Source: Pseudonocardia ammonioxydans
GTDB lineage: Bacteria > Actinomycetota > Actinomycetes > Mycobacteriales > Pseudonocardiaceae
Reading direction: 5' to 3'
DNA: 64,000 nt
NCBI RefSeq assembly: GCF_900115005.1
Contig: NZ_FOUY01000027.1
Location: forward strand, 37,341 to 101,340
Position numbers and translations under genes: made by a program
The notes under the pieces: generated by a model
The model's database searches: none
What the model was told of the DNA's origin: nothing
The model's input: only the letters and a program-made list of their open reading frames with translations
In this document: positions 50,887 to 59,548 of the stretch, piece by piece
Layout: the number at the start of each line of letters is the position of its first letter
Numbering within the stretch: the first letter of the stretch is position 1

Positions 50887-52230
50887 TCAGCCGATCAGCA
50901 GCTCGCCCACCGTGTGGATGACCAGGCCGGCGAGCGCACCGACGACGGTGCCGTTGATCCGGATCCACTGCAGGTCGCGGCCGACCTGGAGCTCGATCTT
51001 GCGCGAGGTCTCCTCGGCGTCCCAGCGGGCGACCGTCTCGGTGATCAGCGTCGTGATCTGGTGCCGGTAGTGGCGCACGACGTAGGCCGCGGCGTCGGCC
51101 AGCCAGCCGTCGAGCTTGCCGGCGAGCTCCCGGTCCCGGCCCAGGCGGCGGCCGAAGGCCATCAGCCCGTCCCGCACCCGCAGCCGCAGGTCGTGGGACG
51201 GGTCGTCGGCGGCGTCGAGCACCATGCCCTTGACGACGGTCCAGGCCCGCCCGATGAAGTGTTGCACCTCGGGATGCTCGACGACCTGGCGCTTGACCTG
51301 CTCGGCCCGGTCCATCGTCTGCGGGTCGTGCTGCAGGTCCTGCGCGAACTCGGCCAGGTAGCGGTCGACGGCGTGCCGCAGCGGGTGCTCCGGGTCGGTC
51401 TTGACCCCCCAGGCGTAGCCGCGGATCTCGGCGAACAGCTTGTCGGCGACCATGTCGTCGACGAACCGCGGCGTCCAGGACGGTGCCCGCTCGTGCACCA
51501 CCCGCAGGACCATCTCCTGGTTGTCGGCGACCCAGTCGTAGGCACGGTCGCAGACGAGGTCCACGAGACGCTTGTGCGCGCCGTCGGCGAGGACCCCCTC
51601 GAGGGCCTTCCCCAGCGGCGGGCCGACCGGGATCTCCATCAGCTTGCGGACGGCGACCGACTCGATGACGTTCTGCACGTCCTCGTCCCGCAGGACGGTG
51701 ACGACCGCCCGGGCCGCCGTGACGAGCTCGGTGGTGACGCGCTCGGCGTTGGCCTGCTGCCCGATCCAGTGTCCGACGTGCTCGCTGACGGCGACCCGCT
51801 CCAGCTTGTCCCGGACGACCGCCTCGGACAGGAAGTTCTCGCCGACGAAGTCGCCCAGGCTGTCGCCGATCGTGTCCTTCTTGCGCGGGATGATCGCGGT
51901 GTGCGGGATCGGTATCCGCAACGGGTGCCGGAACAGCGCGGTGACCGCGAACCAGTCCGCCAGGGCACCGACCATGCCCGCCTCGGCGGCGGCCCGGAGG
52001 TAGGCGGCCCAGGCCATGCCGTGGACCACCTCGAGGTACTTGGCGACGAGGAAGACAACCGTGGCCCCGACCAGGAACCCGGTCGCGACGGCCTTCATCC
52101 GGCGCAGGTCGCGCCGTTTCTGCTCGTCACCGGGGCCGAAGCCACCGAGCGGCACGGAGGGGACGGAGCCGACGGTCCGGTCCCGCTGCGGGGTCGGGGC
52201 CGGGCGCTCCGGCGCGCGGGAGGTCTGCAC
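50887..52230 (-). CDS. DUF445 family membrane protein
   Basis: 447 residues. An N-terminal helix ('AVATGFLVGATVVFLVAKYL') and the block 'AAEAGMVGALADWFAVTALFRHPLRIPIPHTAIIPRKKD', which defines DUF445, are followed by long helical repeats. A C-terminal helix ('GTVVGALAGLVIHTVGELLIG') closes the protein. Homologues include the YheB/YjiN membrane proteins of unknown function. GTG 52230 is the only suitable start, and its ribosome site is poor; Met at 'MKAVATGF' is an alternative. Confidence 0.85.
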   Translation of the reverse strand: MQTSRAPERPAPTPQRDRTVGSVPSVPLGGFGPGDEQKRRDLRRMKAVATGFLVGATVVFLVAKYLEVVHGMAWAAYLRAAAEAGMVGALADWFAVTALFRHPLRIPIPHTAIIPRKKDTIGDSLGDFVGENFLSEAVVRDKLERVAVSEHVGHWIGQQANAERVTTELVTAARAVVTVLRDEDVQNVIESVAVRKLMEIPVGPPLGKALEGVLADGAHKRLVDLVCDRAYDWVADNQEMVLRVVHERAPSWTPRFVDDMVADKLFAEIRGYAWGVKTDPEHPLRHAVDRYLAEFAQDLQHDPQTMDRAEQVKRQVVEHPEVQHFIGRAWTVVKGMVLDAADDPSHDLRLRVRDGLMAFGRRLGRDRELAGKLDGWLADAAAYVVRHYRHQITTLITETVARWDAEETSRKIELQVGRDLQWIRINGTVVGALAGLVIHTVGELLIG

Positions 52231-52666
52231 GGCTCCATAGTGCCTCGCGGGACCGACACCGGGCCTCGGGGTCGGGCTCGGGGGCGTGCCGGAGGCGGCG
52301 ATCCGGCAGTAACACGGGGGCAGGGTCGCGGGGAGGGCAGGGACACGGGCACGACCCGGCCGAACGGAGGGGAACCGGGGCGGCCGGGCCCGCGATGACG
52401 TCAGCGGGCCCGGCCGCGACCGGCGGAGCGGCTGCTCTCCTGCGGATGCCCGCTGTGCGAGCTCCGCTCGGCACGAGGGAGAAGTGCCCCCTCGGGCGCC
52501 GCTTCCGGTACGCGCCGTCCGGCCGGTCCCGGCTCCCCGTGAGACGGGGCGGCAGCGGGACGACTCCGGGCGGACGGCGCCGGGCGCGCGGGCCGGCTCG
52601 TCGGTTCCGGCCGGGCCGCGCGGCCCGATGGTCGATGGTCGCTTTTCAGGTGATCGGTGGTACAGG
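52231..52666. other. Intergenic region, 436 bp, no gene seen
   Basis: Very GC-rich DNA between the DUF445 and prim-pol-like genes (both on the minus strand). Open frames here are Arg/Pro/Ser-rich without homology-like features. Apart from the hairpin at 52381-52416 I see no structured element; the DUF445 promoter must lie here. Confidence 0.6.
52381..52416. terminator. Perfect 13-bp hairpin
   Basis: Arms CGGCCGGGCCCGC / GCGGGCCCGGCCG with the loop GATGACGTCA. Likely terminator for the prim-pol-like gene, though 250 bp beyond its stop. Confidence 0.65.
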
Positions 52667-53173
52667 TCAGTACCGCAGTACAGCGGCCTCCTCGTCCGAC
52701 GCGTCGGTCGCGGTGTCGGCGGCCCGGCCCCGGACGGCGTCGCAGATCGCCTCGACGACCAGGGCCGCCTCGGGGACGCGGTAGCCGACGCGCGACGGCG
52801 CCACCCGCCACTGCACCCAGCCGTCGGGCCGCTCGGTCGGCGGCGCGACGACACCGATGCCGTCGGTGTGCAGCACCACGTCGGTGTGCAGGCTGAGCTC
52901 GGCCGGCAGCGCGTGCCGCGGGCTCATCGGGAACCACCACGTGTCCTGTGGTGTCGCGGCGACCGGCACGACCTCACCCGCCTCGCGCAGGGTCCGGCAG
53001 ACCTGACGGCCGATCGCGGCCGGCACCTCGACGACGTCGAGCACGTCGCCGGTCGCCAGCAGCACGTCCGCCCCGTGCCCCGGCACGAGTGGCCAGCCGT
53101 GGTCGGCGTACTCGCGTGCGGCAGCTCGCAGCTCCGCGCCGTAGACGGCTCGGTAGCTGTCCCACCAGGACAT
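52667..53173 (-). CDS. Prim-pol N-terminal domain-like protein (168 aa)
   Basis: It resembles the stand-alone 'bifunctional DNA primase/polymerase' small proteins common in Actinobacteria. 'EYADHGWPLVPGHGADVLLATGDVLDVVEVPA' matches the start of the prim-pol fold, and 'TWWFPMSPRHALPAELSLHTDVVLHTDGIGVVAPP' matches its middle. The usual catalytic DxD and His of primases are not evident, so activity is doubtful. ATG 53173 has GGAAGGAAG upstream; the ORF extends further but without a ribosome site. Confidence 0.65.
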   Translation of the reverse strand: MSWWDSYRAVYGAELRAAAREYADHGWPLVPGHGADVLLATGDVLDVVEVPAAIGRQVCRTLREAGEVVPVAATPQDTWWFPMSPRHALPAELSLHTDVVLHTDGIGVVAPPTERPDGWVQWRVAPSRVGYRVPEAALVVEAICDAVRGRAADTATDASDEEAAVLRY

Positions 53174-53490
53174 CGGGATCCACTTCCTTCCACGTGCGTC
53201 GGCACCACCGTGGTGCCCATCTGTGAAGTGCAACACCAGGATGCGGGTTCCGTGACGGGCTTGCGAGTGGTAGGCGACGAGGGCACGTGCGGGCGAGACG
53301 AGCGGGCCCGCAGGGCCGTACGACACCGGCGACCGCCGGTGAACGGCGGACGACCGGCCCGGACGTGTGGACGACCGGTGGCAACCTCCGGGCGCCCCCG
53401 GGCGTCACCGACCGTCGTACCGCTCGACATGCCCGGTTCGTCGAGTTTCTTTACGATCGAGCGAGTCCTGATCGTCCGGAGGGAACCGCC
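53174..53490. promoter_or_regulatory. Divergent control region, prim-pol-like / TspO-like genes
   Basis: 317 bp. On the prim-pol side is a perfect palindrome (53201-53217). On the TspO side is a locally AT-rich stretch (53440-53470) that may be its promoter, then GGAGGG before the ATG. No coding potential seen. Confidence 0.5.
53201..53217. promoter_or_regulatory. Perfect palindrome GGCACCAC-C-GTGGTGCC
   Basis: A 17-bp exact inverted repeat located 28 bp upstream of the prim-pol-like start. It could be an operator or a leader hairpin. Confidence 0.5.
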
Positions 53491-54264
53491 ATGACGACCA
53501 TCCGCACCACCGGCCCCGCGACCCGGGCCGACACCGTCCGCACGTGGGCGGTGCTCGCCGCGGCCGTGCTGCAGACGGTGGCCGGCTCGCTCGGCGGCAG
53601 CGGCTTCTTCGGCGAGTCGCAGCGAGTGCTCTCCGACCGCTACCCCTCGGTCCTGGCGCCCGCGACGATCGCGTTCTCGGTGTGGTCCGTGATCTACCTG
53701 GGCCTGCTGCTGTACGCGGTGTACCAGTCGCTGCCCGGCCAGCGGTCGCGCCCGGTGCACCGGGCGACCGGCTGGCTGTTCGTACTGACCGCCGCGTTCA
53801 ACGCCGGCTGGATCGTGATCTTCTCCCGGGAGTACCTGGGCACGGCCCAGCTGGTGATCACCGCGTTGCTGGTGACCCTCGGGGTGGTGCTGTGGCGGCT
53901 CACCCGGCTCCCGGCCGACGGCGTGGCCGACCGCGTCCTCGTCCACGGGCCGCTGGCGTTCTACGCCGGCTGGGTGTCCCTGGCGACGGTGGCCGGCTTC
54001 TCGGTGACGCTGACCTACTGGGGTGCCGCGCTGGGCCCGGTCACGGGGGCGGTGGTCCTGCTGGTCGCGGTCGTCGCGGTCGCGGCGGTGACCCTGCGGA
54101 CGGCCGCCGCGGTGCCCTACGCCGCGACGGCGGTCTGGGCGTCGGCCTGGATCGCGGTGGAGGCGTCCGGCCCGGTGATGGCGGTGGCCGCCGCCGGCAC
54201 GGTCACGCTGGTCCTCGCGGCGGCGCTGCGGGCCCGGCGGGGAGTACGCCCGGCGTTCGGCTGA
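53491..54264 (+). CDS. TspO/MBR-like (tryptophan-rich sensory protein-like) membrane protein
   Basis: 257 residues with seven to eight predicted helices. Features include 'SVLAPATIAFSVWSVIYLGLLLYAVYQ', 'NAGWIVIFSREYLGTAQLVI' and 'AFYAGWVSLATVAG', which match the long tryptophan-rich sensory protein branch rather than the 160-residue classic TspO. These proteins bind tetrapyrroles or hydrophobic ligands. ATG 53491 follows GGAGGG. Role here unknown. Confidence 0.75.
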   Translation: MTTIRTTGPATRADTVRTWAVLAAAVLQTVAGSLGGSGFFGESQRVLSDRYPSVLAPATIAFSVWSVIYLGLLLYAVYQSLPGQRSRPVHRATGWLFVLTAAFNAGWIVIFSREYLGTAQLVITALLVTLGVVLWRLTRLPADGVADRVLVHGPLAFYAGWVSLATVAGFSVTLTYWGAALGPVTGAVVLLVAVVAVAAVTLRTAAAVPYAATAVWASAWIAVEASGPVMAVAAAGTVTLVLAAALRARRGVRPAFG

Positions 54265-54293
54265 GCCGACCGGAGCCGTCCGGGCCCCGGAAC

Positions 54294-54333
54294 GCGAACG
54301 GCGCCGACCCCCGAGGGAGCCGGCGCCGTTCGC
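54294..54333. terminator. Bidirectional hairpin terminator
   Basis: Perfect 13-bp arms GCGAACGGCGCCG / CGGCGCCGTTCGC with a 14-nt loop between the convergent TspO-like and cold shock genes. Confidence 0.85.
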
Positions 54334-54361
54334 ACACGCGCGGGGTGATCCCCGCGGGAAG

Positions 54362-54565
54362 TCAGATCACGCGGACCGTGTCGGCCTGCGGGCCCTTCTT
54401 GCCCTGGCTGGACTGGAAGTCGACCCGCTGGTTCTCCTCCAGGGTCCGGAAGCCGTTGGCCTCGATGGCGGAGTAGTGGACGAAGACGTCCGGTCCCTCG
54501 TCGTCGGTGGCGATGAAGCCGAAGCCCTTCTCGGCGTTGAACCACTTGACGGTGCCCTGCGGCAT
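54362..54565 (-). CDS. cspA: Cold shock protein (CspA family)
   Basis: 67 residues, the canonical single cold shock domain. RNP1 is KGFGFIA, RNP2 is VFVHY, and the N-terminus is 'MPQGTVKWFNAEKG'. It binds single-stranded RNA and DNA and melts secondary structure. The start is ATG 54565. A CCGGCCCTC / GAGGGCCGG hairpin lies in the leader. Confidence 0.97.
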   Translation of the reverse strand: MPQGTVKWFNAEKGFGFIATDDEGPDVFVHYSAIEANGFRTLEENQRVDFQSSQGKKGPQADTVRVI

Positions 54566-55186
54566 AGCTTGTGTCCTTCTCAGATGGAGCGGTCCCGGCC
54601 CTCACGGCGAGGGCCGGAGGTCGCGCGGGCGGCACCGGGCGACACGACCGCGTCACTGGCGAAGCCCACCGTCACAACTTCACACGGACGCTTCACGGCG
54701 ATCGAGAGAAGAACGACTGCAACCAGCGCGGACGCTACCACGGTCCGGCGCGCTCACCGGTCGTGCCGCGCCACGTCCCGTGACGCGTCCGATGTGGTCC
54801 GGCTCCCCCGGGTCGCCCGCGATCCCGATCACTCCGGACGACGTCACGGATCGTGAGGCCGGGGGCCGATTTCCGCCACGGCCGGTCACCGAATTCCCCA
54901 ACAGGTGAACGCCGACGCGATTCCATGCCGACGGGTGACCGCGCCGCGACGGGACATCCCCCGAGTCGGGTGGTGGACACGTCCGGAGCCGGTCCGCAGC
55001 CCGGGCGCTCACCCCGACGGGGTAGCCCGTTCCGGGGCGCGTGCACCCCGCACCGCTCGGTGCGTGACCGGTGGGGCGGGCGTGACGGGTGCGGCCACGA
55101 TCGGGTCACTGGTGGATGACCGCCGGTGATCGCAAGCTCTGCGCCGTCCGTCACCACGTGCAGCAGCACCGCGAACTGGAGACACC
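54566..55186. promoter_or_regulatory. Divergent 621-bp control region, cspA / secreted PAG-repeat gene
   Basis: Non-coding. Near cspA is a stable hairpin (54595-54617, 9-bp arms, loop ACGGC) within the expected long csp leader. It is followed by relatively AT-rich tracts (54670-54740 and 54885-54930) that may carry promoters. Open frames are Arg/Pro-rich and unconvincing. Confidence 0.55.
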
Positions 55187-56485
55187 GTGCGATCCCGAGT
55201 CACCACATCCGTCGCCCTGACCCTCATGATCGGCACGCTGGGCGTGTGCGGCGCCGGCGTGGCCGGCGCGGCCGAGCCCGCGCGTACCTCCGCCGGACCC
55301 GCCGTGTTCTCGGCGCCCGAACAGTCCTCGGAGGACGGCCCCCTGGACCGGCTGTTCGACACGCTGTTCGGCAACAGCCCGGCCCCCGCGGACCTCGACA
55401 CCCCCGCGGCACCGGCCGCGCCGGCCCTCGGGGCCGGGGACGAGGTGCCGGACGTCCCGGGCGCGCCCGCCGTGCCGGCGGTGCCCGGTGCGCCGGCCGC
55501 GCCCGCGGTCCCCGGCACGCCCGCGGCACCGGCCGTCCCCGGGACCCCGGTCCCGCCCGCCGACCCGGGCGCTGCGGCGGTTCCCGGGACGCCGGCCGCC
55601 CCCGCCGTACCGGGTGCGCCTGCGGTGCCGGGCGACCCCACTGCCCCCGCCCTACCGGGTGCGCCGGCGCTCCCGGCGGCCCCGGCCGCCGCGGTGACGC
55701 CGGTCGATCCGCCCGAGCCGGCGGTTCCGGGCGCGCCGGCAGTTCCGGGCGCGCCGGCCGTGCCCACGGCCCCCGAGGCACCCGCGGTGCCTGCGGCGCC
55801 GGCCGTTCCGGCGGCTCCCGCGGTGCCTGCCACCCCGGCGGTGCCCGCGGCACCCGCTGCTCCGGCGGCCCCCGCCGCACCCGCGCTCCCGGGCACGCCG
55901 GCGACTCCCGCCACTCCGGCGGTTCCGGGTGCTCCGGCGGTTCCGGCGGTTCCGGCGGCTCCGGGCGCACCGGTGGTTCCGGCCGCGGTCCAGGCTCCGG
56001 CGGTTCAGGGTGCTCCGGCCGACGTATCCGCGGCCCCGGCGGTCTCGGACCCGGCCGTCGCCGCCCCCTCGGACACCGCACCGGTCACCCCCGCGGTCCA
56101 GGACGTCCCGGCCGTGCCCGTGCCCCAGCCCGAGCCCCCGGCCGTGCCCGAGCCCCCGGTCGCTCCGGTTCCCGCTCCGCAGGCCCCCGGCGTGCCGCAG
56201 GCCCCGGCGGTCCCGGGCGCACCCGCCGCACCGCAGACCCCCGCCGTTCCGGGCGCACCGGAGGCACCGGCCGTCCCCGGGGCGCCGGGAGCCCCCGCCG
56301 TTCCGGGCGCACCGGAGGCACCGGCGGTCCCGGGCGCTCCGGTCGCTGCCGACCCGGCCGAGGCGGGCGACCCCGAGGCCGCTGCCGACCCCGCCTCCGA
56401 CCCCGGGGCCGGCCCGTCCGACGAGGCGCCCGCCGAGCCGCGGAAGCCGAGTCTCTGGGAGCGGATGTTCGGCACCACCCGCTGA
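55187..56485 (+). CDS. Secreted protein with long Pro-Gly-Ala-Pro repeat
   Basis: 432 residues. A signal peptide ('TSVALTLMIGTLGVCGAGVAGAAEP') is followed by a short amphipathic motif 'DRLFDTLFGNSP' (about 57-68). About 300 residues of hexad-like repeats (consensus PGAPAV/PGTPAA) come next, then an acidic stretch and a C-terminal motif 'LWERMFGTTR' that echoes the N-terminal one. The repeat is Pro/Ala/Gly-rich but not the Gly-X-Y of collagen. Probably an extended wall-spanning rod. Start GTG 55187. No homologue recognised. Confidence 0.75.
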   Translation: MRSRVTTSVALTLMIGTLGVCGAGVAGAAEPARTSAGPAVFSAPEQSSEDGPLDRLFDTLFGNSPAPADLDTPAAPAAPALGAGDEVPDVPGAPAVPAVPGAPAAPAVPGTPAAPAVPGTPVPPADPGAAAVPGTPAAPAVPGAPAVPGDPTAPALPGAPALPAAPAAAVTPVDPPEPAVPGAPAVPGAPAVPTAPEAPAVPAAPAVPAAPAVPATPAVPAAPAAPAAPAAPALPGTPATPATPAVPGAPAVPAVPAAPGAPVVPAAVQAPAVQGAPADVSAAPAVSDPAVAAPSDTAPVTPAVQDVPAVPVPQPEPPAVPEPPVAPVPAPQAPGVPQAPAVPGAPAAPQTPAVPGAPEAPAVPGAPGAPAVPGAPEAPAVPGAPVAADPAEAGDPEAAADPASDPGAGPSDEAPAEPRKPSLWERMFGTTR

Positions 56486-56498
56486 CCGGACCACGTAC

Positions 56499-56534
56499 CG
56501 CGGCGGCGCCCCGTTCCGACGGGACGCCGCCGCG
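56499..56534. terminator. Hairpin terminator after the PAG-repeat gene
   Basis: CGCGGCGGCG / CGCCGCCGCG outer arms with an inner CCCGT / ACGGG stem, 14 bp after the stop codon. Confidence 0.85.
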
Positions 56535-56544
56535 TCGTCCGTCA

Positions 56545-56778
56545 GGAGCCCTCCGTCGGAGCCCGTCCATCGGGACCCGACGGTTCGGAGCCCGTCCGTC
56601 GGAGCCCGTCCGTCGGAGCCCGTTCGTCGGAGCCCGTCGGGCGGGGCCCGTCTGGCGGGCCCTCCGTCGGAGCCCGTCCATCGGGCCCGAGGGTTCGGAG
56701 CCCATCTGTCGGGGCCCTCCGTCGGGGCCCGTCTGGCGGAGCCGTCCGTCGAGGCGGTCCGTCGGAGTCCGTCGGTCT
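56545..56778. repeat. Degenerate 14-bp tandem repeat array between convergent genes
   Basis: About 16 copies of a unit near GGAGCCCGTCCGTC, some 12-13 bp long, with exact neighbours in the middle (around 56596-56636). The length variation breaks any reading frame, so it is non-coding. It fills most of the 421-bp gap before the MftR-like gene. Confidence 0.85.
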
Positions 56779-56906
56779 CGCGCCGGCTGCCTCGGGCGTC
56801 CGGCAGAGGCCGCTCGTCCGGGCCGTCCGTCACGGGGCCCGCGCCGGGCACGGCCCGCCCGGCTGCCGGTTCAGCACGGGCTGCCGGTTCGGCACGGGGT
56901 GCCGGG

Positions 56907-57566
56907 TCAGCGCAGGTCGGTGGCCCAACCGGCGGCCAGCGACCGGAAGACCTGGTCGAGGAGGTCGGCGAGCTCGAGCGACTCGTCGGTCAGCCAGTGC
57001 TCGTAGGCCGCGAGGCAGACGCCGAGGCAGGCGTGGCCGAGACTCTGCGGGACCAGCTCCGACGGGGACCGGCCACCCCGCTCGGCGACGAAGTCCGCGA
57101 CGACCTGGCGCCACGCGGCGTAGCGGAGCGTGGAGTGGGCCTGCAGCGCGGGCGTCTGCAGGATCAGCCGCAGCCGGCGGCGGTGCCAGGGCTGTTCCTC
57201 GGGGTCGACGTGGTTGAACTCGAGCACGGCCCGCCGCAGGCACTCGATGACCGGCAGCTCGGCGGGCTGGGCCGCGAGCACCGCCCGCATCCGGACCAGC
57301 TGCTCGTCGAAGGCGCCCCACGCCACGTCGTTCTTGGAGGCGTAGTAGCGGAAGAACGTGCGCCGGCCGATCCCGGCCGCGTGCGCGACGTCGTCGACGG
57401 TGGTGTTCTCGAACCCCTGCTCGCTGAACATCTCCAGCGCGATGTGCTCGATCTCGAAACGGGTGGTCACCGGGCGGCGGCCCGCTCGCCGCAGCCCGGA
57501 CGTCCGGTCGGGGTGGTCGGTGCCGTCCCGGGCCGTGGTCGACATCGTCGTCGGGTCTCCACACAT
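56907..57566 (-). CDS. mftR: TetR family regulator, MftR (mycofactocin system)-like
   Basis: 219 residues. The HTH 'FENTTVDDVAHAAGIGRRTFFRYYASKNDVAWGAFDEQLVRMRAVLA' and the ligand domain 'RRAVLEFNHVDPEEQPWHRRRLRLILQTPALQAHSTLRYAAWR' closely follow the mycofactocin regulator family, which senses long-chain acyl-CoA in mycobacteria. No mftABCDEF genes are in the window, so it may be an orphan paralogue. ATG 57566 has AGAGGGG five bases upstream. Divergent from the ECF sigma gene. Confidence 0.82.
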   Translation of the reverse strand: MCGDPTTMSTTARDGTDHPDRTSGLRRAGRRPVTTRFEIEHIALEMFSEQGFENTTVDDVAHAAGIGRRTFFRYYASKNDVAWGAFDEQLVRMRAVLAAQPAELPVIECLRRAVLEFNHVDPEEQPWHRRRLRLILQTPALQAHSTLRYAAWRQVVADFVAERGGRSPSELVPQSLGHACLGVCLAAYEHWLTDESLELADLLDQVFRSLAAGWATDLR

Positions 57567-57786
57567 CCCGGCCCCTCTCCGCCGGCGGGTCGGCGCACCG
57601 GGGGCCGAACGGGCGCCGTCCCCCGATCATCCCATGACACACCGCCGGTCGGCGTCGACCGCCCTCCGTGACCGGCCGGGCGGGGGCCGTTCACCGGAAA
57701 GTGCTCCACATTGTCGGTGGTGCGCGGCACACTCGCGCCCAGACGCCGGGCCACCCGTTCCGGGCACGTCGCGAGGGGGAACGAAC

Positions 57787-58842
57787 ATGAGTGCACCTGT
57801 CCATACGACCGGCGGTGTCGACGAGGCCGGCAGCCACGACGACCGCCCGATGGACCTCCGGATCGAGGACTACCGCCGCGAGCTGACCGGCTACTGCTAC
57901 CGGATGCTCGGGTCGGCGTTCGAGGCCGAGGACGCGGTGCAGGACACGATGATCCGCGCGTGGAAGGGCGTGGCGCGGTTCGACGGCCGGTCCTCGCTGC
58001 GGTCGTGGCTGTACCGGATCGCCACCAATGTCTGCATCGACGCGTTGAACGGCCGCAAGCGCCGTGCGGTGCCGATGGACATCGGCGGGCCCGGGGCGCC
58101 GGTCGCCGAGTCGCTGCGCGAGCCGCTGCCCGACGCCGAGTGGCTCGAACCGATGCCGGACGCGCGCGTCGCCACCCCGGCCGGCGACCCCGCGGACAAG
58201 GCGGTCGCCAAGGAGACGATCCGCCTCGCGTTCATCGCCGCCCTGCAGCACCTGCCCGCGCGCCAGCGCGCGGTCCTGATCCTGCGCGAGGTGCTGTGCT
58301 GGAGGGCCGCCGAGGTCGCCCGGCTCCTCGACACCACGGTGGCCTCGGTGAACAGCGCGCTGCAGCGTGCCCGCGCCACCCTGCACGAGCACGGTGTCTC
58401 CGAGGCCGCACCCGGCACCACGCCGGCGATGGATCCGGCGCAGACGGACCTGCTGATGCGCTACATGGCCGCGTTCGAGGCGTTCGACATGGAGGCGCTG
58501 ACCGCGCTCCTGCACGAGGACGTCGAGCAGAACATGCCCCCGCTCGAGCTGTGGTTCCGCGGCCGCGAGGACGTCATCGCCTGGATGGCGACCGGTCCGG
58601 GTCAGGGGTGCCGCGGCTCCCGGGTCGCCCCGGTGGAGATCAACGGCACGGTCGGGTTCGCGCAGTGGAAGCCGTCCGGCCCGAACGGCGAGTTCGAGGC
58701 CTGGGGGATCCAGGCGCTGCGGATCGAGGACGGCGCGGTCACCGGCCTGAGCATCTTTCTCAACACGGACCTGTTCGGCTACTTCGGCCTGCCGCTGCAG
58801 CTGGCGGATCAGCCGGAGCTGTGGCAGCCGAAGGGCGCCTGA
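57787..58842 (+). CDS. sigG: ECF sigma factor, SigG/SigX5-like with C-terminal SnoaL-like domain
   Basis: 351 residues. Sigma region 2 ('YCYRMLGSAFEAEDAVQDTMIRAWKG', 'SSLRSWLYRIATNVCIDALNGRKRR') and region 4 ('LQHLPARQRAVLILREVLCWRAAEVARLLDTTVASVNSALQRARATL') are complete. The C-terminal 120 residues form a SnoaL/NTF2-like domain, which regulates such ECF factors in place of an anti-sigma protein. Start ATG 57787 is behind GGGGGA. No anti-sigma gene is adjacent. Confidence 0.9.
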   Translation: MSAPVHTTGGVDEAGSHDDRPMDLRIEDYRRELTGYCYRMLGSAFEAEDAVQDTMIRAWKGVARFDGRSSLRSWLYRIATNVCIDALNGRKRRAVPMDIGGPGAPVAESLREPLPDAEWLEPMPDARVATPAGDPADKAVAKETIRLAFIAALQHLPARQRAVLILREVLCWRAAEVARLLDTTVASVNSALQRARATLHEHGVSEAAPGTTPAMDPAQTDLLMRYMAAFEAFDMEALTALLHEDVEQNMPPLELWFRGREDVIAWMATGPGQGCRGSRVAPVEINGTVGFAQWKPSGPNGEFEAWGIQALRIEDGAVTGLSIFLNTDLFGYFGLPLQLADQPELWQPKGA

Positions 58843-58974
58843 AGCGGGCCGCTCGGAGCGCAGGAACGCCGATCGCCGTCGGTGAACACGGTCCGCCGGT
58901 GGCGAAAGCGCAGGTGGGAAGGGCCTCCGCGGCTCTAGCGTCGGTCGGAGCACACCGACGAACGGAGGCCGCCC

Positions 58975-59535
58975 ATGCCCGCCCTGTCCACCACGTCCGA
59001 GCTGGCCGACCGGCTGCTCGGCGAGCGGATCGTGCTGCTCGCCCGGGAGCTGGACGACGACGCCGCGGCCGAGGTCTGCGGTCGTCTGCTCCTGCTCGCC
59101 GCGGAGGATGCGCGTCGCGACGTGACCCTGCAGGTCGTCTCCCCCGGCGGGTCGCCGGTGGCGGCGATGGCCGTGCACGACACGATGCGCTCGCTGAGGA
59201 CCGACGTCGTCACGGTCGCGACCGGCTCGCTGGCCGGTCCGGTGCCGTTCCTGGTGGCGTCCGGCACGGCCGGGAAGCGGTTCGCCCTGCCCCACGCGGC
59301 GTTCCTGCCGGCGATGGACGACACCGCCGGCCAGGCCCGCGGCGCCCGCCCCGGCGACGTCCGGGTCCGTGCCGACCACCTGGCCCGGCGCCGCGACGAG
59401 ATCGAGACGCTGACCGCCCGGTACTGCGGCCGACCGCTGCCCGACGATGCCCGGACGCGGTGGTGGTCGGCCGACGAGGCCGTCGCGCTCGGCCTGGTCG
59501 ACCGGATCCACGGCACGGACACACGGAACGGATAG
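58975..59535 (+). CDS. ClpP-fold protein without catalytic Ser and His (pseudo-protease)
   Basis: 186 residues aligned end to end with ClpP. 'RIVLLARELDDDAAAEVCGRLLLLAAEDARRDV', oxyanion-loop 'VVSPGGSPVAAMAVHDTM' and C-terminal 'WWSADEAVALGLVDRI' are present. The nucleophile motif (normally QAASMGA) reads SLAGPVP with Gly88 in place of Ser, and RIMIHQP reads AFLPAMD with Ala113 in place of His. It is therefore presumably non-proteolytic, perhaps a ring partner. Lies 13 bp before a MerR regulator gene. Confidence 0.85.
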   Translation: MPALSTTSELADRLLGERIVLLARELDDDAAAEVCGRLLLLAAEDARRDVTLQVVSPGGSPVAAMAVHDTMRSLRTDVVTVATGSLAGPVPFLVASGTAGKRFALPHAAFLPAMDDTAGQARGARPGDVRVRADHLARRRDEIETLTARYCGRPLPDDARTRWWSADEAVALGLVDRIHGTDTRNG

Positions 59536-59548
59536 CTAGTCTCTCCGT

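Noticed and set aside
52401..52940. Reverse-strand ORF of 179 codons in the DUF445/prim-pol gap
   Set aside because: Arg/Pro/Ser-rich composition, overlaps the prim-pol-like gene in another frame, and no ribosome site.
55009..55914. Collagen-like Gly-X-Y protein on the reverse strand
   Set aside because: It is the complement of the Pro/Ala/Gly-coding repeat of the secreted protein gene. The forward frame has a signal peptide and start; the reverse has neither.
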